Below, one piece after another: positions 8,742 through 16,293 of a DNA stretch of 64,000 nucleotides. How positions within the stretch are numbered: the first letter of the stretch is position 1; the number at the start of each line of letters is the position of its first letter. Made by a program: the position numbers and the translations under genes. The notes under the pieces were generated by a model. It saw nothing but the letters and a program-made list of their open reading frames with translations. It was not told the origin of the DNA and made no database searches. Source of the DNA: Actinokineospora spheciospongiae (lineage in GTDB: Bacteria > Actinomycetota > Actinomycetes > Mycobacteriales > Pseudonocardiaceae); the NCBI RefSeq assembly GCF_000564855.1, contig NZ_AYXG01000074.1:62001-126000 (forward strand), read 5' to 3'.

Positions 8742-8920
8742 GCGGCGCGGGGGAGCCGTTCGGCCTCACCCGACTGGCTCGCGGCTGAACCGGGCCTCCT
8801 GCCGTCACCTGTCGGCGGTCGTCTCGTTCTGTATCGGTTGACCTCGCTACGGTCGCAGGAAGGCATTCGTGACCATCCGCAGGGCGTCGTGGCCGGTGTC
8901 CACGGGTAGGGTCGGAGGAG
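8742..8920. other. Intergenic region upstream of APH-like kinase
   Basis: No coding signal. A short GCCG-TT-CGGC hairpin near 8756-8765 may help end the aspS-DUF389 transcript. The promoter of the next gene lies at its right end. Confidence 0.4.
8907..8912 (+). promoter_or_regulatory. Predicted -10 element of APH-like kinase gene
   Basis: TAGGGT ends 8 nt before ATG 8921, predicting a leader of at most 2 nt. A GGAGGAG string touches the ATG directly, which is too close for normal ribosome binding. Confidence 0.4.
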
Positions 8921-10150
8921 ATGAGTGTGGAGATCGCCGCCGATCCACCGGACACGGGCACCGTGGACGGGGTTGAGGCGCACGCCCCCGTCGAGCTGGG
9001 CGAGGCCGAGGTGGCCGCCACCGTGCTCGCTGCGGAGTCCGTGCTCGGCAAGCGGTTCGGGGTGCGCATCCGGCTCGCCGACCCCGAGGACCTCGGCGGC
9101 AGCAGCCGCTCGATCGTGCTCCGGGTCAAGGTCGCGTCCAGCCCGTTCTCCCTGCCCCGCACGCTGGTGGTCAAGCGCTACGTCCAGCGCACCGCCCCGC
9201 GCGACAGCTGGGTGCGCGAGGCGGTCAGCTACCAGCTCTTCACCGCGCTGGCGGCCGAGGAGCGGATGTGCCCGGAGCTGTTCGCCCACGACAGCGACAC
9301 GAACCTGCTGGTCATCGAGGACCTGGGCCGCGCGCCCACGCTCGCGGAGAAGCTGCACGGCGACGACGCCAGGGTCGCCGAGGGCGCGCTGCTGTCCTGG
9401 GCGCGCTCGCTGGGCAAGCTGCACGCCAGCACCGCGGGCCGCGAGGCCGACTTCGACGCCCTGCTGCGGCGGCTCAAGCCGCCCAAGGACAAGGACCCGC
9501 TGGCCGTCGACGGCCCGGTCGCCGTCGCCGAACTGCCCGCGCTGCTGCTCGACGGCTTCGGCGTGGCGACCCCGGCGGAGGCGCTGGACGACGCCCGCGC
9601 CACGCTCGGCCTGCTGGAGACCGGCCGCCACCGGGCGTTCAGCCCGTCGGACTCCTGCCCCGACAACAACCTGATCACCAACCGCGGCGTCCGCTTCCTG
9701 GACTTCGAGGGCGGCTGCGTGCGGAACATGATGTTCGACGCCGCCTACCTGACCGTGCCGTTCCCGTCCTGCTGGTGCGCCTACGCCCTGCCCAGGGGCA
9801 TGGCCGCGGCGATGCTCGCCGCCTGGCGGGCCGAGGTCCGGGTCATGTGGCCCGACCTCGACGACGACGAGGTCCTGCTGCCGAGGCTGTTCGACGCGCA
9901 GCTCTTCTGGGTCTGGCTGAGCACCTGGCAGTTCCTCACCGTGCCGGACGTGCAGCAGCTCGGCTCCGGCGGCTCGGTGCCGCGCCCGCACCAGACCGAC
10001 GTGCTGGTGGCCCGCTGGGCCGACCTGGCCCGCGCCGCCGACCGCATGGGCAAGCAGGCCACCGCCGAGCACGCGGTGACCGTGGTGGCGGCGCTGACCA
10101 GGCGCTACGGCCAGCGCGCGCTCCCGGTGTACCCGGCGTTCGACCACTGA
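8921..10150 (+). CDS. Aminoglycoside-phosphotransferase-like (APH/ChoK superfamily) kinase
   Basis: A 409-residue cytosolic protein of the kinase-like APH superfamily. The nucleotide-binding lobe has TLVVKRY (the Lys of strand 3) near residue 86. VIEDLGRAPTLAEKL is the hinge. The catalytic loop reads FSPSDSCPDNNLI near 245, with Ser-Asp replacing the usual His-Gly-Asp start but keeping the Asp and Asn. LDFEGGC supplies the metal-binding Asp. Members phosphorylate very varied small molecules; nothing here points to antibiotic resistance. Neighbouring aminotransferase and dehydrogenase genes each have their own promoter, so the substrate cannot be inferred from context. Confidence 0.78.
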   Translation: MSVEIAADPPDTGTVDGVEAHAPVELGEAEVAATVLAAESVLGKRFGVRIRLADPEDLGGSSRSIVLRVKVASSPFSLPRTLVVKRYVQRTAPRDSWVREAVSYQLFTALAAEERMCPELFAHDSDTNLLVIEDLGRAPTLAEKLHGDDARVAEGALLSWARSLGKLHASTAGREADFDALLRRLKPPKDKDPLAVDGPVAVAELPALLLDGFGVATPAEALDDARATLGLLETGRHRAFSPSDSCPDNNLITNRGVRFLDFEGGCVRNMMFDAAYLTVPFPSCWCAYALPRGMAAAMLAAWRAEVRVMWPDLDDDEVLLPRLFDAQLFWVWLSTWQFLTVPDVQQLGSGGSVPRPHQTDVLVARWADLARAADRMGKQATAEHAVTVVAALTRRYGQRALPVYPAFDH

Positions 10151-10173
10151 CCCCTCGGCCCGCGACCGGGTCG

Positions 10174-10179
10174 TAGAGT
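10174..10179 (+). promoter_or_regulatory. Predicted -10 element of the aminotransferase gene
   Basis: TAGAGT ends 7 nt before ATG 10187. This spacing is matched at other genes in the window and favours ATG 10187 over the upstream in-frame GTG 10178, which overlaps the hexamer. Confidence 0.45.
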
Positions 10180-10186
10180 GCCGGGC

Positions 10187-11284
10187 ATGGCTCTCGTCGA
10201 CCGCGCCCTGCTCGGACCCGGCCCCTCGAACCCGTACCCGGAGGCGACGGCCGCGCTGGCCGCGCCGCTGCTGGGGCACCTCGACCCGGAGTTCCTGCGG
10301 GTCCTGGACGAGACCTGCGCGCGGCTGCGCCGGGTGTGGGGCACCGAGAACGCGCGGACGCTGCCGCTGTCGGGCACCGGTTCCATCGGCATGGAGGCCG
10401 CGTTCGCGAACTTCGCCCGGCCGGGTGACGTCGTGGTCGTCGGGGTGAACGGCCTGTTCGGCGAGCGGATGGTCGACGTCGCGGGCCGCTACGGCGCCGA
10501 CGTCGTCCGGGTCGACCACGACTGGGGGCAGCCGGTGGACGTGCGGCGCGTCCTGGACGCGCACCCGGAGCCGTCGATGGTGGCGGCCGTGCACGCGGAG
10601 ACCTCCACCGGGGTCCGCAGCGACATCAAGGCCCTCGCGCACGCCGTGCACGCCCGTGACCAGCGCGCCCTCGTGCTCGCCGACTGCGTCACCTCACTGG
10701 CGGGCATCGAGGTCGACATCGACGCCTGGGGCGTGGACGTGGCCTACTCCGGCACCCAGAAGTGCCTCGGCGTCGCCCCCGGCCTGGCCCCGTTCACCGT
10801 CTCCGACCGCGCCTGGGACCGGCGCGTGCAGCGGCCGCCGACGTGGTACCTGGACCTGAACCTCATCGGCGCCTACGTCGACGGTTCCAGCGGCGGGCGC
10901 ACCTACCACCACACCGCCCCGGTCGCCATGATCGCCTCCCTGCACGCGGCGCTGGGCCGGGTGCTGGAGGAAGGCTTGGAGGCCGTCCACGAGCGCCACC
11001 GCGCGGCCGGGCAGCGGCTGCACGAAGGGCTCGGCGAGCTGGGCTTGGAGCTGTTCGCCGCGGAGGGTCACCGGCTGCCCGAGCTGACCACCGTGCGCGT
11101 CCCCGACGGCGTCGACTCGGCCAAGGTTCGGCAGGTCCTGCTGACCGAGTACGGCATCGAGATCGGCGCGGGCGTCGGCGCCTTCGCCAGCTCGGTGTGG
11201 CGCATCGGACTCATGGGGCACAACGCCAGGCCAGAGCGGGTGGAGCTGGTCCTCGGCGCGCTGCGCCGCGTGCTGGGGGCCTGA
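10187..11284 (+). CDS. Class V PLP-dependent aminotransferase (alanine--glyoxylate / serine--pyruvate type)
   Basis: A 365-residue enzyme of fold-type I. The N-terminal LLGPGPSNPYPEA motif, the LSGTGSIGMEAA cofactor-phosphate region, VHAETSTGVRSD, the LADCVTSLAGIEVDID motif holding the pyridine-nitrogen Asp, and the Schiff-base Lys192 in YSGTQKCLG all match the alanine-glyoxylate/serine-pyruvate aminotransferase family. It probably moves an amino group between a small amino acid and glyoxylate or pyruvate; the exact pair is not readable from sequence. ATG 10187 is chosen because a -10-like hexamer lies 7 nt before it. Confidence 0.86.
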   Translation: MALVDRALLGPGPSNPYPEATAALAAPLLGHLDPEFLRVLDETCARLRRVWGTENARTLPLSGTGSIGMEAAFANFARPGDVVVVGVNGLFGERMVDVAGRYGADVVRVDHDWGQPVDVRRVLDAHPEPSMVAAVHAETSTGVRSDIKALAHAVHARDQRALVLADCVTSLAGIEVDIDAWGVDVAYSGTQKCLGVAPGLAPFTVSDRAWDRRVQRPPTWYLDLNLIGAYVDGSSGGRTYHHTAPVAMIASLHAALGRVLEEGLEAVHERHRAAGQRLHEGLGELGLELFAAEGHRLPELTTVRVPDGVDSAKVRQVLLTEYGIEIGAGVGAFASSVWRIGLMGHNARPERVELVLGALRRVLGA

Positions 11285-11292
11285 CCCGGGCG

Positions 11293-11298
11293 TAGCGT
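11293..11298 (+). promoter_or_regulatory. Predicted -10 element of the zinc alcohol dehydrogenase gene
   Basis: TAGCGT ends 7 nt before GTG 11306. The gap of 21 bp after the aminotransferase stop leaves no room for a leader, so the transcript is predicted leaderless. Confidence 0.42.
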
Positions 11299-11305
11299 TC
11301 GGACC

Positions 11306-12355
11306 GTGCGAGCCACCTACCTGCACGGCGAGGGCGACATCCGCCTGGCCGACACCGCCGAACCGTCCGTCCGGCAGCCCACCGACGCGGTGGTCCGCGT
11401 CGTCGCCGCCTGCGTCTGCGGCTCCGACCTGTGGGGCTACCGGGGTGTCCGGGGCGCCGACGAACCCCGCCGGATCGGGCACGAGTTCGTCGGCGTCGTC
11501 GAGGAGGTCGGTGCCGACGTGCGCACCGTCCGCGCGGGCGACTTCGTCATCGCCCCGTTCGTCGTCAGCGACGGCACCTGCGCGCACTGCCGCAACGGCG
11601 TGCACACCTCCTGCGTCAACGGCGGGGCCTGGGGTTCCACCAGCCGCGCCGGGGAAGCCCTCGACGGCACCCAGGCCCAGTACGTCCGCGCCCCCTTCGC
11701 CGACGGCACCCTCGTGGCCACCCCCGGCACCCCGGACCCCGCCCTGGTCCCGAGCCTGCTGACCCTCTCCGACGTCATGGCCACCGGTCACCACGCCGCC
11801 GTCTCCGCCCGGGTCGCCCCCGGTGACGCGGTCGTGGTGGTCGGCGACGGCGCGGTCGGCCTCTCGGCGGTCCTGGCCGCCGCCCGCCTGGGCGCGGGCC
11901 GCATCATCGCGATGTCCCGCCACGCCGACCGCCAGCGTCTCGCCACCCGCTTCGGCGCCACCGACATCGTGGCGACCCGGGGTGCGGAGGGCGTGACCGA
12001 GGTCAAGGAACTGCTCGGCGGGATCGGCGCCGACGCGGTCCTGGAGTGCGTCGGCACCAAGGAGTCCATGCGGCAGGCCCTCGACTCCACCCGGCCGGGC
12101 GGTCGCGTCGGTTACGTCGGGGTGCCCGCGGGCGGCCCGGAACTGCCCGTGGGGCAGATGTTCTCCGACAACATCTCGGTGGCGGGCGGGGTGGCGCCCG
12201 TCCGGCACTACCTGGACGAACTCCTCGCGGACGTGCTCGACGGGAAGCTCGACCCCGGGCCGGTCTTCGACGCGGAGTACCCGTTGGAGCAGGTGGCCGA
12301 CGCCTACCGGGACATGGACGCGCGCAAGGTCGTCAAGCCGCTGCTGCGGCCCTGA
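11306..12355 (+). CDS. Zinc-dependent alcohol dehydrogenase (MDR superfamily)
   Basis: A 349-residue medium-chain dehydrogenase. Catalytic zinc ligands are seen in CVCGSDLWGYRG (Cys near residue 36) and RIGHEFVGVVEEVGADV (the GHE motif near 56). A structural zinc site is reduced to CAHC...C (DGTCAHCRNGVHTSCVNGG near 90-108). The nucleotide fold carries VVVVGDGAVGLSAVLAAARLGAG near 172-194, followed by an IAMSRHADRQ segment whose lack of an acidic residue at the strand-2 end and whose Arg/His suggest NADP preference. Substrate unknown. It faces the sfn genes across a strong bidirectional hairpin. Confidence 0.9.
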   Translation: MRATYLHGEGDIRLADTAEPSVRQPTDAVVRVVAACVCGSDLWGYRGVRGADEPRRIGHEFVGVVEEVGADVRTVRAGDFVIAPFVVSDGTCAHCRNGVHTSCVNGGAWGSTSRAGEALDGTQAQYVRAPFADGTLVATPGTPDPALVPSLLTLSDVMATGHHAAVSARVAPGDAVVVVGDGAVGLSAVLAAARLGAGRIIAMSRHADRQRLATRFGATDIVATRGAEGVTEVKELLGGIGADAVLECVGTKESMRQALDSTRPGGRVGYVGVPAGGPELPVGQMFSDNISVAGGVAPVRHYLDELLADVLDGKLDPGPVFDAEYPLEQVADAYRDMDARKVVKPLLRP

Positions 12356-12360
12356 GCGAC

Positions 12361-12401
12361 CCCGCCCGCCGCAGGCCCGTTCCGGGTCCGCGGCGGGCGG
12401 G
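12361..12401. terminator. Bidirectional hairpin terminator
   Basis: A perfect 12-bp stem (12361-12372 with 12390-12401) lies between the convergent dehydrogenase and sfnB genes. The 17-nt loop can add a small inner CCCG/CGGG stem. There is no T tract, as is common in high-GC actinobacteria. Confidence 0.75.
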
Positions 12402-12406
12402 AGCGG

Positions 12407-13621
12407 TCAGGAGTACCAGGTGGGCTCGGGGATCTCGTCGCGCAGGACGAACACGCCGACCTCGCGGCGCTTGTAGGCCACCGGGTCGTGCAGGGTGTGC
12501 GTGCGGACGTTGCGCCAGAACCGGTCCAGGCCCTCCGACGACGCGGTGGCGCGGGCACCGGTCACCTCGAAGACCCCGGCGGTGATCTCCAGCGCCACGT
12601 CCGTCGCGCGGGCCTTCACCGCGGCCACCCGCACCTCGTGCTCGCCGCGCTCGCGCTCGGTCACCCGGTCCGGGGCTCGGTGGATGACCAGCGCCTCCTC
12701 CGCCACCCGGTCGGCCAGTGCCTCGACCGCCCACAGCTTCGAGGTGAGGTCGCCGTAGACGTCGAGCACGTACGGCTCGTCCACCGCGCGCTCGTAGCCG
12801 CCGTGCAGCCACGAGCGGGACTTCTCGCGGGTGTAGGTGCGGGCCGTCTCCAGCGCGCCCCGGGCGATGCCGAGGTAGAAGTTGACGAACACAAGCTGGA
12901 TCGTCGGCACGTTGAGGGTGTTGTAGACGCGCGGGGTGAAGGTCTTGTCGACGTACCCCGCCGCCGACGCCCAGTCGACCCGGACGCCGTCGATGGTGAC
13001 GCCGCCCGACTCGGTCAGGCGCTGGCCGATGTTGTCCCAGTCGTCGTGGAAGGTGAGGCCGGGGATGTCGGAGGGGACGATGGCGAAGACGTGCTTGTCC
13101 GTGCCCTCCAGCACGCCTTCGAGCACGGTCAGGTCGGAGACCCGGCTGCCGGTGGAGAACGACTTGCGTCCGTTGTAGACGATCGTGTCGCCCTCGTCGG
13201 TGATGGTCACGTCGGAGTCGCGGGGGTTGACCGCGCCGCCGAAGAAAAGGCGGTTCGTCGTCGCCAGCTCCTCCACGGCGGTGATCTGCTCCGGTGTCCC
13301 CACCAGGCGCGCCGCCCAGAACCACAGGTAGTGGTAGCCCAGCAGTTGGCCGATCGAGCCGTCGGCCGCGGCGATCTCGCGGACGACCCGGTACGCGGTC
13401 GGCCACTCCTGCCCGCCGCCGCCGTGCTCGGTCGGGCCGAGCAGGGTCACCAGGCCGGAGTCCTTGAGCAGCCGGACCTCCGCGTACGGGGTCTTGCCCT
13501 CCTTGTCGCGGGTGACGGCGTCGACGGCCAGCAGCGCGGACACCTCCGCCGCGCGGGACACCCAGCCCTCGGCGGTGGTCGGGGTCTCGGTCTTCGACCA
13601 GTCGGTCTCGGTGGTGGTCAC
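12407..13621 (-). CDS. sfnB: Acyl-CoA-dehydrogenase-fold flavin monooxygenase, SfnB-like (sulfur acquisition)
   Basis: A 404-residue protein of the acyl-CoA dehydrogenase fold in the branch holding SfnB/SfnC/DszC-type, reduced-flavin-using oxidoreductases. Visible features are the N-terminal helical part (AAEVSALLAVDAVTRDKEGKTP), LGPTEHGGGG, the middle beta domain (LFFGGAVNPRDSDVTITDEG, SFSTGSRVSDLTVLEGV) and the C-terminal helices with VFEVTGARATASSEGLDRFW. It starts at GTG 13621 with GGAGGA, just 10 bp after the sfnG stop, so the two are cotranslated and cotranscribed. Pairing with SfnG supports use of sulfones as a sulfur source. SfnB versus SfnC/DszC cannot be settled by eye. Confidence 0.8.
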   Translation of the reverse strand: MTTTETDWSKTETPTTAEGWVSRAAEVSALLAVDAVTRDKEGKTPYAEVRLLKDSGLVTLLGPTEHGGGGQEWPTAYRVVREIAAADGSIGQLLGYHYLWFWAARLVGTPEQITAVEELATTNRLFFGGAVNPRDSDVTITDEGDTIVYNGRKSFSTGSRVSDLTVLEGVLEGTDKHVFAIVPSDIPGLTFHDDWDNIGQRLTESGGVTIDGVRVDWASAAGYVDKTFTPRVYNTLNVPTIQLVFVNFYLGIARGALETARTYTREKSRSWLHGGYERAVDEPYVLDVYGDLTSKLWAVEALADRVAEEALVIHRAPDRVTERERGEHEVRVAAVKARATDVALEITAGVFEVTGARATASSEGLDRFWRNVRTHTLHDPVAYKRREVGVFVLRDEIPEPTWYS

Positions 13622-13631
13622 GGTTTCCTCC

Positions 13632-14762
13632 TCAGACGGTCAGCGGTTCGGGAGTGGCCGCGCCACGGTCGGCGTCGGCTTCAAGCGCGCGGACGATCGG
13701 CAGGACGTGCTCGCCGAAGTACGCTACTTCTTCGTGGTAGTGCAGGAAACCCAGGAGCGCGAGGTTCACCCCGAGGGACCGGTAGGCGACCAGCCGCTCG
13801 GCGATCTGCTCCGGGGTGCCGATGAGCTTCGAGCGGAAGCCGTCGTTGTACTGGACGAGGTCTTCGAACGAGGAGTCCGCCCACATGCCCTTCCCGTCGC
13901 CGGTGGAGCTGCCCGCCTGCTGAACCGCGTCGCGGAACCCCTTGACCGCGTCGGGATCGGCCTTCGCCACGACCTCCCGCAGCGTCTCCCTGGCCTCGGC
14001 CTCGGTGTCGCGGGCGATGAGGAAACCGTTGAGCCCGAAACGGACCGTGCGGCCGTGCTGCTCGGCGGAGCGGTTCACCTCGGTGATCTGCTCGGTGACC
14101 CCGTCGAAGTCCTTGCCGTTGCTGAAGTACCAGTCCGAGACGCGCCCGGCCATCGCGCGGGCGGCGGTGGAGTTCCCGCCCTGGAAGATCTCGGGGTGCG
14201 GCCTCCCCTCGGCCGCGAGCGGCTTGGGCTTGAGGTCGTAACCGCGCAACCGGTAGAAGTCACCCGCGAATTGGGCCTCGTCCTCGGTCCAACTGGCCCG
14301 CAGCACCCGGATGAACTCCTCCGAGCGCCGGTAGCGCTCGTCGTGCTCCAGCCACGGCTCGCCGAGCGCGGTGAACTCCCCCTTGAACCACCCGGAGACC
14401 ACGTTCACCGCGGCCCGCCCGCCGGAGAGGTGGTCGGCGGTGGCGACCAGCTTCGCCAGCACCCCCGGGTGCCACAACCCGGGGTGCACGGCGGCGATCA
14501 CCTTCAACCGCTGCGTCGCCAGCAGCAGCGCGAGGCTGAAGCTCGTCGACTCCTGCTGGAAGGCCGCGCCGTAGCTGGCCATGTAGCGGACCTGGCTCAG
14601 CGCGTACTCGAAACCGTTGTCCTCGGCCAGGACGGCGAGTTCGCGGTTGTAGTCGTAGGACCAGTCGGTGCGCTGCTCGATGTCGCTGACGACGAGACCA
14701 CCGCTGACGTTCGGCACCCAGTAGGCGAACTTGAGCGGGTCTGGGGGAGGGGATGCGGCCAT
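13632..14762 (-). CDS. sfnG: Dimethyl sulfone monooxygenase, luciferase-like (SfnG)
   Basis: A 376-residue FMNH2-dependent two-component monooxygenase. The N-terminus PLKFAYWVPNVSGGLVVSD followed by IEQRTDW is characteristic of SfnG, which oxidises dimethyl sulfone to methanesulfinate for sulfur scavenging. Other luciferase-like motifs are VHPGLWHPGVLAKLVATAD, GRAAVNVVSGWFKGEF, PEIFQGGNSTAARAMAGRVSD and GTPEQIAERL. The start ATG 14762 is chosen because the sequence conserved in the family begins shortly after; an upstream in-frame TTG at 14798 lacks support. No good ribosome binding site precedes ATG. The NAD(P)H:FMN reductase partner is not in the window. Confidence 0.88.
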   Translation of the reverse strand: MAASPPPDPLKFAYWVPNVSGGLVVSDIEQRTDWSYDYNRELAVLAEDNGFEYALSQVRYMASYGAAFQQESTSFSLALLLATQRLKVIAAVHPGLWHPGVLAKLVATADHLSGGRAAVNVVSGWFKGEFTALGEPWLEHDERYRRSEEFIRVLRASWTEDEAQFAGDFYRLRGYDLKPKPLAAEGRPHPEIFQGGNSTAARAMAGRVSDWYFSNGKDFDGVTEQITEVNRSAEQHGRTVRFGLNGFLIARDTEAEARETLREVVAKADPDAVKGFRDAVQQAGSSTGDGKGMWADSSFEDLVQYNDGFRSKLIGTPEQIAERLVAYRSLGVNLALLGFLHYHEEVAYFGEHVLPIVRALEADADRGAATPEPLTV

Positions 14763-14897
14763 GGGCCAATCGGAGCACCGCCCCCCGTGACCAGGCAACG
14801 ACCGCGGGTTTCCGTCCAGCCGCTGGGAGAATTGTGGCGGTTCGTGGTCGGTTCTGTTGCGCGGGTTGCGCTCGCCGACGCCCTGGGCGTGGGCCGG

Positions 14898-15494
14898 TCA
14901 GGCGTTCGCGAGGACCCCGGCCCCGGCGATCACCCGAACGGCCTCCTCCGGCGCGCAGCGGCGCATCCCGGCCCGCTCGCACCGGCGCACCACCGCCGCG
15001 TGCTCGCGCCACAGCCGCAGCCCCCGGCGCAGCAGCACCGGCACCGGCTTGCGCGACTCGGCCACGTCCCTGGTGAACCGCCGCAGCGCCGTCCGCCCCG
15101 CGCTCGGGTCCAGCACGATCGCCCCGGCCAGCACCCCCGCCGCCGCGCAGCCCCCGACGATCTGATCGGCGAACAACCCCTCGGCGACGAACACCGGCGC
15201 CCCCGCCAACCCCACCCGGCGCACGCCGACCCTGCGGTCGGCGCCGAGCTCGTACACCGGGACGTCGGCGGAACCGGTCGTGGCCAGCGCGACCACCGCG
15301 GCCAGGGCGTCCGGGGCGTGCCAGGAACCGGGCAGGTCCCAGTCGGCGCGGCCCGCTGCGTCGCGCGGCAGGGCCGGGTCGTGGCCCTCGCGGTAGAAGT
15401 CGTCCAGCCGCAGCACCGGCAGCCCGAGGCGGTCGCCGAGGGTGGACTTGCCGGAACCGGAGGGGCCCGCGAGGAGGATGACGGTCGAGGTCAC
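14898..15494 (-). CDS. Uridine-kinase-like P-loop ATP-binding protein
   Basis: A 198-residue protein with a Walker A motif at the extreme N-terminus (LLAGPSGSGKSTLGDRL), then LRLDDFYREGHDPALP, the typical uridine/phosphoribulokinase-family DDFY segment, and a Walker-B-like VFVAEGLFADQI. The C-terminal half is Arg-rich (LRRFTRDVAESRKPVPVLLRRGLRLW). It starts with GTG 15494, 28 bp after the stop of the 101-residue unknown gene. It is shorter and more divergent than classical uridine kinase, so the substrate may be another nucleoside or small molecule. Confidence 0.75.
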   Translation of the reverse strand: MTSTVILLAGPSGSGKSTLGDRLGLPVLRLDDFYREGHDPALPRDAAGRADWDLPGSWHAPDALAAVVALATTGSADVPVYELGADRRVGVRRVGLAGAPVFVAEGLFADQIVGGCAAAGVLAGAIVLDPSAGRTALRRFTRDVAESRKPVPVLLRRGLRLWREHAAVVRRCERAGMRRCAPEEAVRVIAGAGVLANA

Positions 15495-15522
15495 GGGACG
15501 TCATCCTCCCACACGACACCCG

Positions 15523-15828
15523 CTATTCACCCCGCGTCTTCGGCAGGATCGTCTCGATGTAGGGCACGAACACCCTGTGGTACATCGTTCCGTCCATGAA
15601 GTCGGCCGAGGCGAGCACCCGGGTGCGGAACCGGCGCAGCTCACCCAGCCGCCCCTGCGCGGCCAGCCGCGCCCGCACCTGGATCGACTGCCTGGTCACC
15701 TCGTCGCGGGCGGCGCGGACCATCCCCGGCGGGGTGACCGCGTCCATCAGCACGGCCAGCTTGCCGATCTCCCGCTCGAAGTGCCGCAGGTCGTGCGGCA
15801 CCCGGTAGAACCTGTCCAACAAGCCCAC
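15523..15828 (-). CDS. Hypothetical protein, 101 residues, charged and helical
   Basis: Not recognised. It begins MGLLDRFYRVPHDLRHFERE and has no signal peptide or membrane segment. The composition is Arg-rich and mostly helical (VRAARDEVTRQSIQVRARLAAQGRLGEL). Codon use fits the genome (high third-position GC), and GGGGAG lies 10 nt before GTG 15828, so it looks genuinely coding. It lies 28 bp upstream of the uridine-kinase-like gene and 61 bp downstream of the 93-residue unknown gene, probably in one minus-strand unit. Confidence 0.6.
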   Translation of the reverse strand: MGLLDRFYRVPHDLRHFEREIGKLAVLMDAVTPPGMVRAARDEVTRQSIQVRARLAAQGRLGELRRFRTRVLASADFMDGTMYHRVFVPYIETILPKTRGE

Positions 15829-15889
15829 GCGTTCTCAACTCCCCGACAGCGCGCTCCGCCCCGTGGGGTCGCGGTCCCGGTGGCGGCCG

Positions 15890-16171
15890 TTACCCGGGTA
15901 GCGTCGCACGCTGTGCGCCACTGGCCCGCGCTGGATCGTCATCCGTCCCACCCCTGGCGACGGCGCTGTCGAGTTCGGCGATCGCCAGGGTGGCGAGGTC
16001 GACGAGTTGGCGCAGGTTGTCCCGGCCGAGGGTCAGGACGTACTCGCTGCTCTGCCCGAAGTGGAGCGTGGCGTTGTCGTTGAGCGCGCAGGCCTCGAAG
16101 CGCATGGGCACGGTGTGGGTCATCTCGACCCACGTTTCGACCGACACGCCTGGTTGGGTATAGAGCGCCAT
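15890..16171 (-). CDS. Hypothetical protein, 93 residues, divergent from XRE/DUF397 pair
   Basis: Not recognised by name. The start ATG 16171 has GGAGG 8 nt upstream. Visible pattern: MALYTQPGVSVETWVEMTH, then FEACALNDNATLHFGQSSEYVLTLGRDNLRQLVDLATLAI, an alternating beta/helix layout ending in an acidic, disordered tail. No signal peptide or membrane segment. The FEACALNDNATLHFG core looks like a small beta-sheet domain with sequential hydrophobic strands. It shares a symmetric promoter/operator with the XRE regulator on the other strand, so co-regulation is likely, and it could be a third member of that system. Confidence 0.65.
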   Translation of the reverse strand: MALYTQPGVSVETWVEMTHTVPMRFEACALNDNATLHFGQSSEYVLTLGRDNLRQLVDLATLAIAELDSAVARGGTDDDPARASGAQRATLPG

Positions 16172-16203
16172 GGTTCTCGCCTCCACCGGCTAGGGTTCTC
16201 AGC

Positions 16204-16262
16204 GGGCTTGGAAGCCCGACTGTCTCCCGGATAAGTTAGGGCGACAGTCGGGCTTGAAACAA
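16204..16262. promoter_or_regulatory. Symmetric divergent promoter with 13-bp perfect inverted repeat (probable XRE operator)
   Basis: AAGCCCGACTGTC (16212-16224) is repeated inverted at 16243-16255, with an 18-nt spacer. A further GGGCTT at 16204-16209 forms a tight palindrome with the first arm. Candidate plus-strand promoter: TTGGAA (16208-16213), 18 nt, TAAGTT (16232-16237). Candidate minus-strand promoter: TTGTTT (16262-16257), 18 nt, TAACTT (16238-16233). The arms overlap both -35/spacer regions, so a dimer bound here could repress both genes. Confidence 0.65.
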
Positions 16263-16293
16263 GTCGTCTGATCGGGTGAACAGGGAGTTCGAC

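Noticed and set aside
8921-10150. APH-like gene as an aminoglycoside resistance determinant
   Set aside because: The catalytic loop is atypical and the superfamily is very broad; no resistance context or mobile element is nearby.
10178-10186. Upstream GTG 10178 as the aminotransferase start
   Set aside because: It overlaps the predicted -10 hexamer TAGAGT, has no ribosome binding site, and adds only three non-conserved residues.
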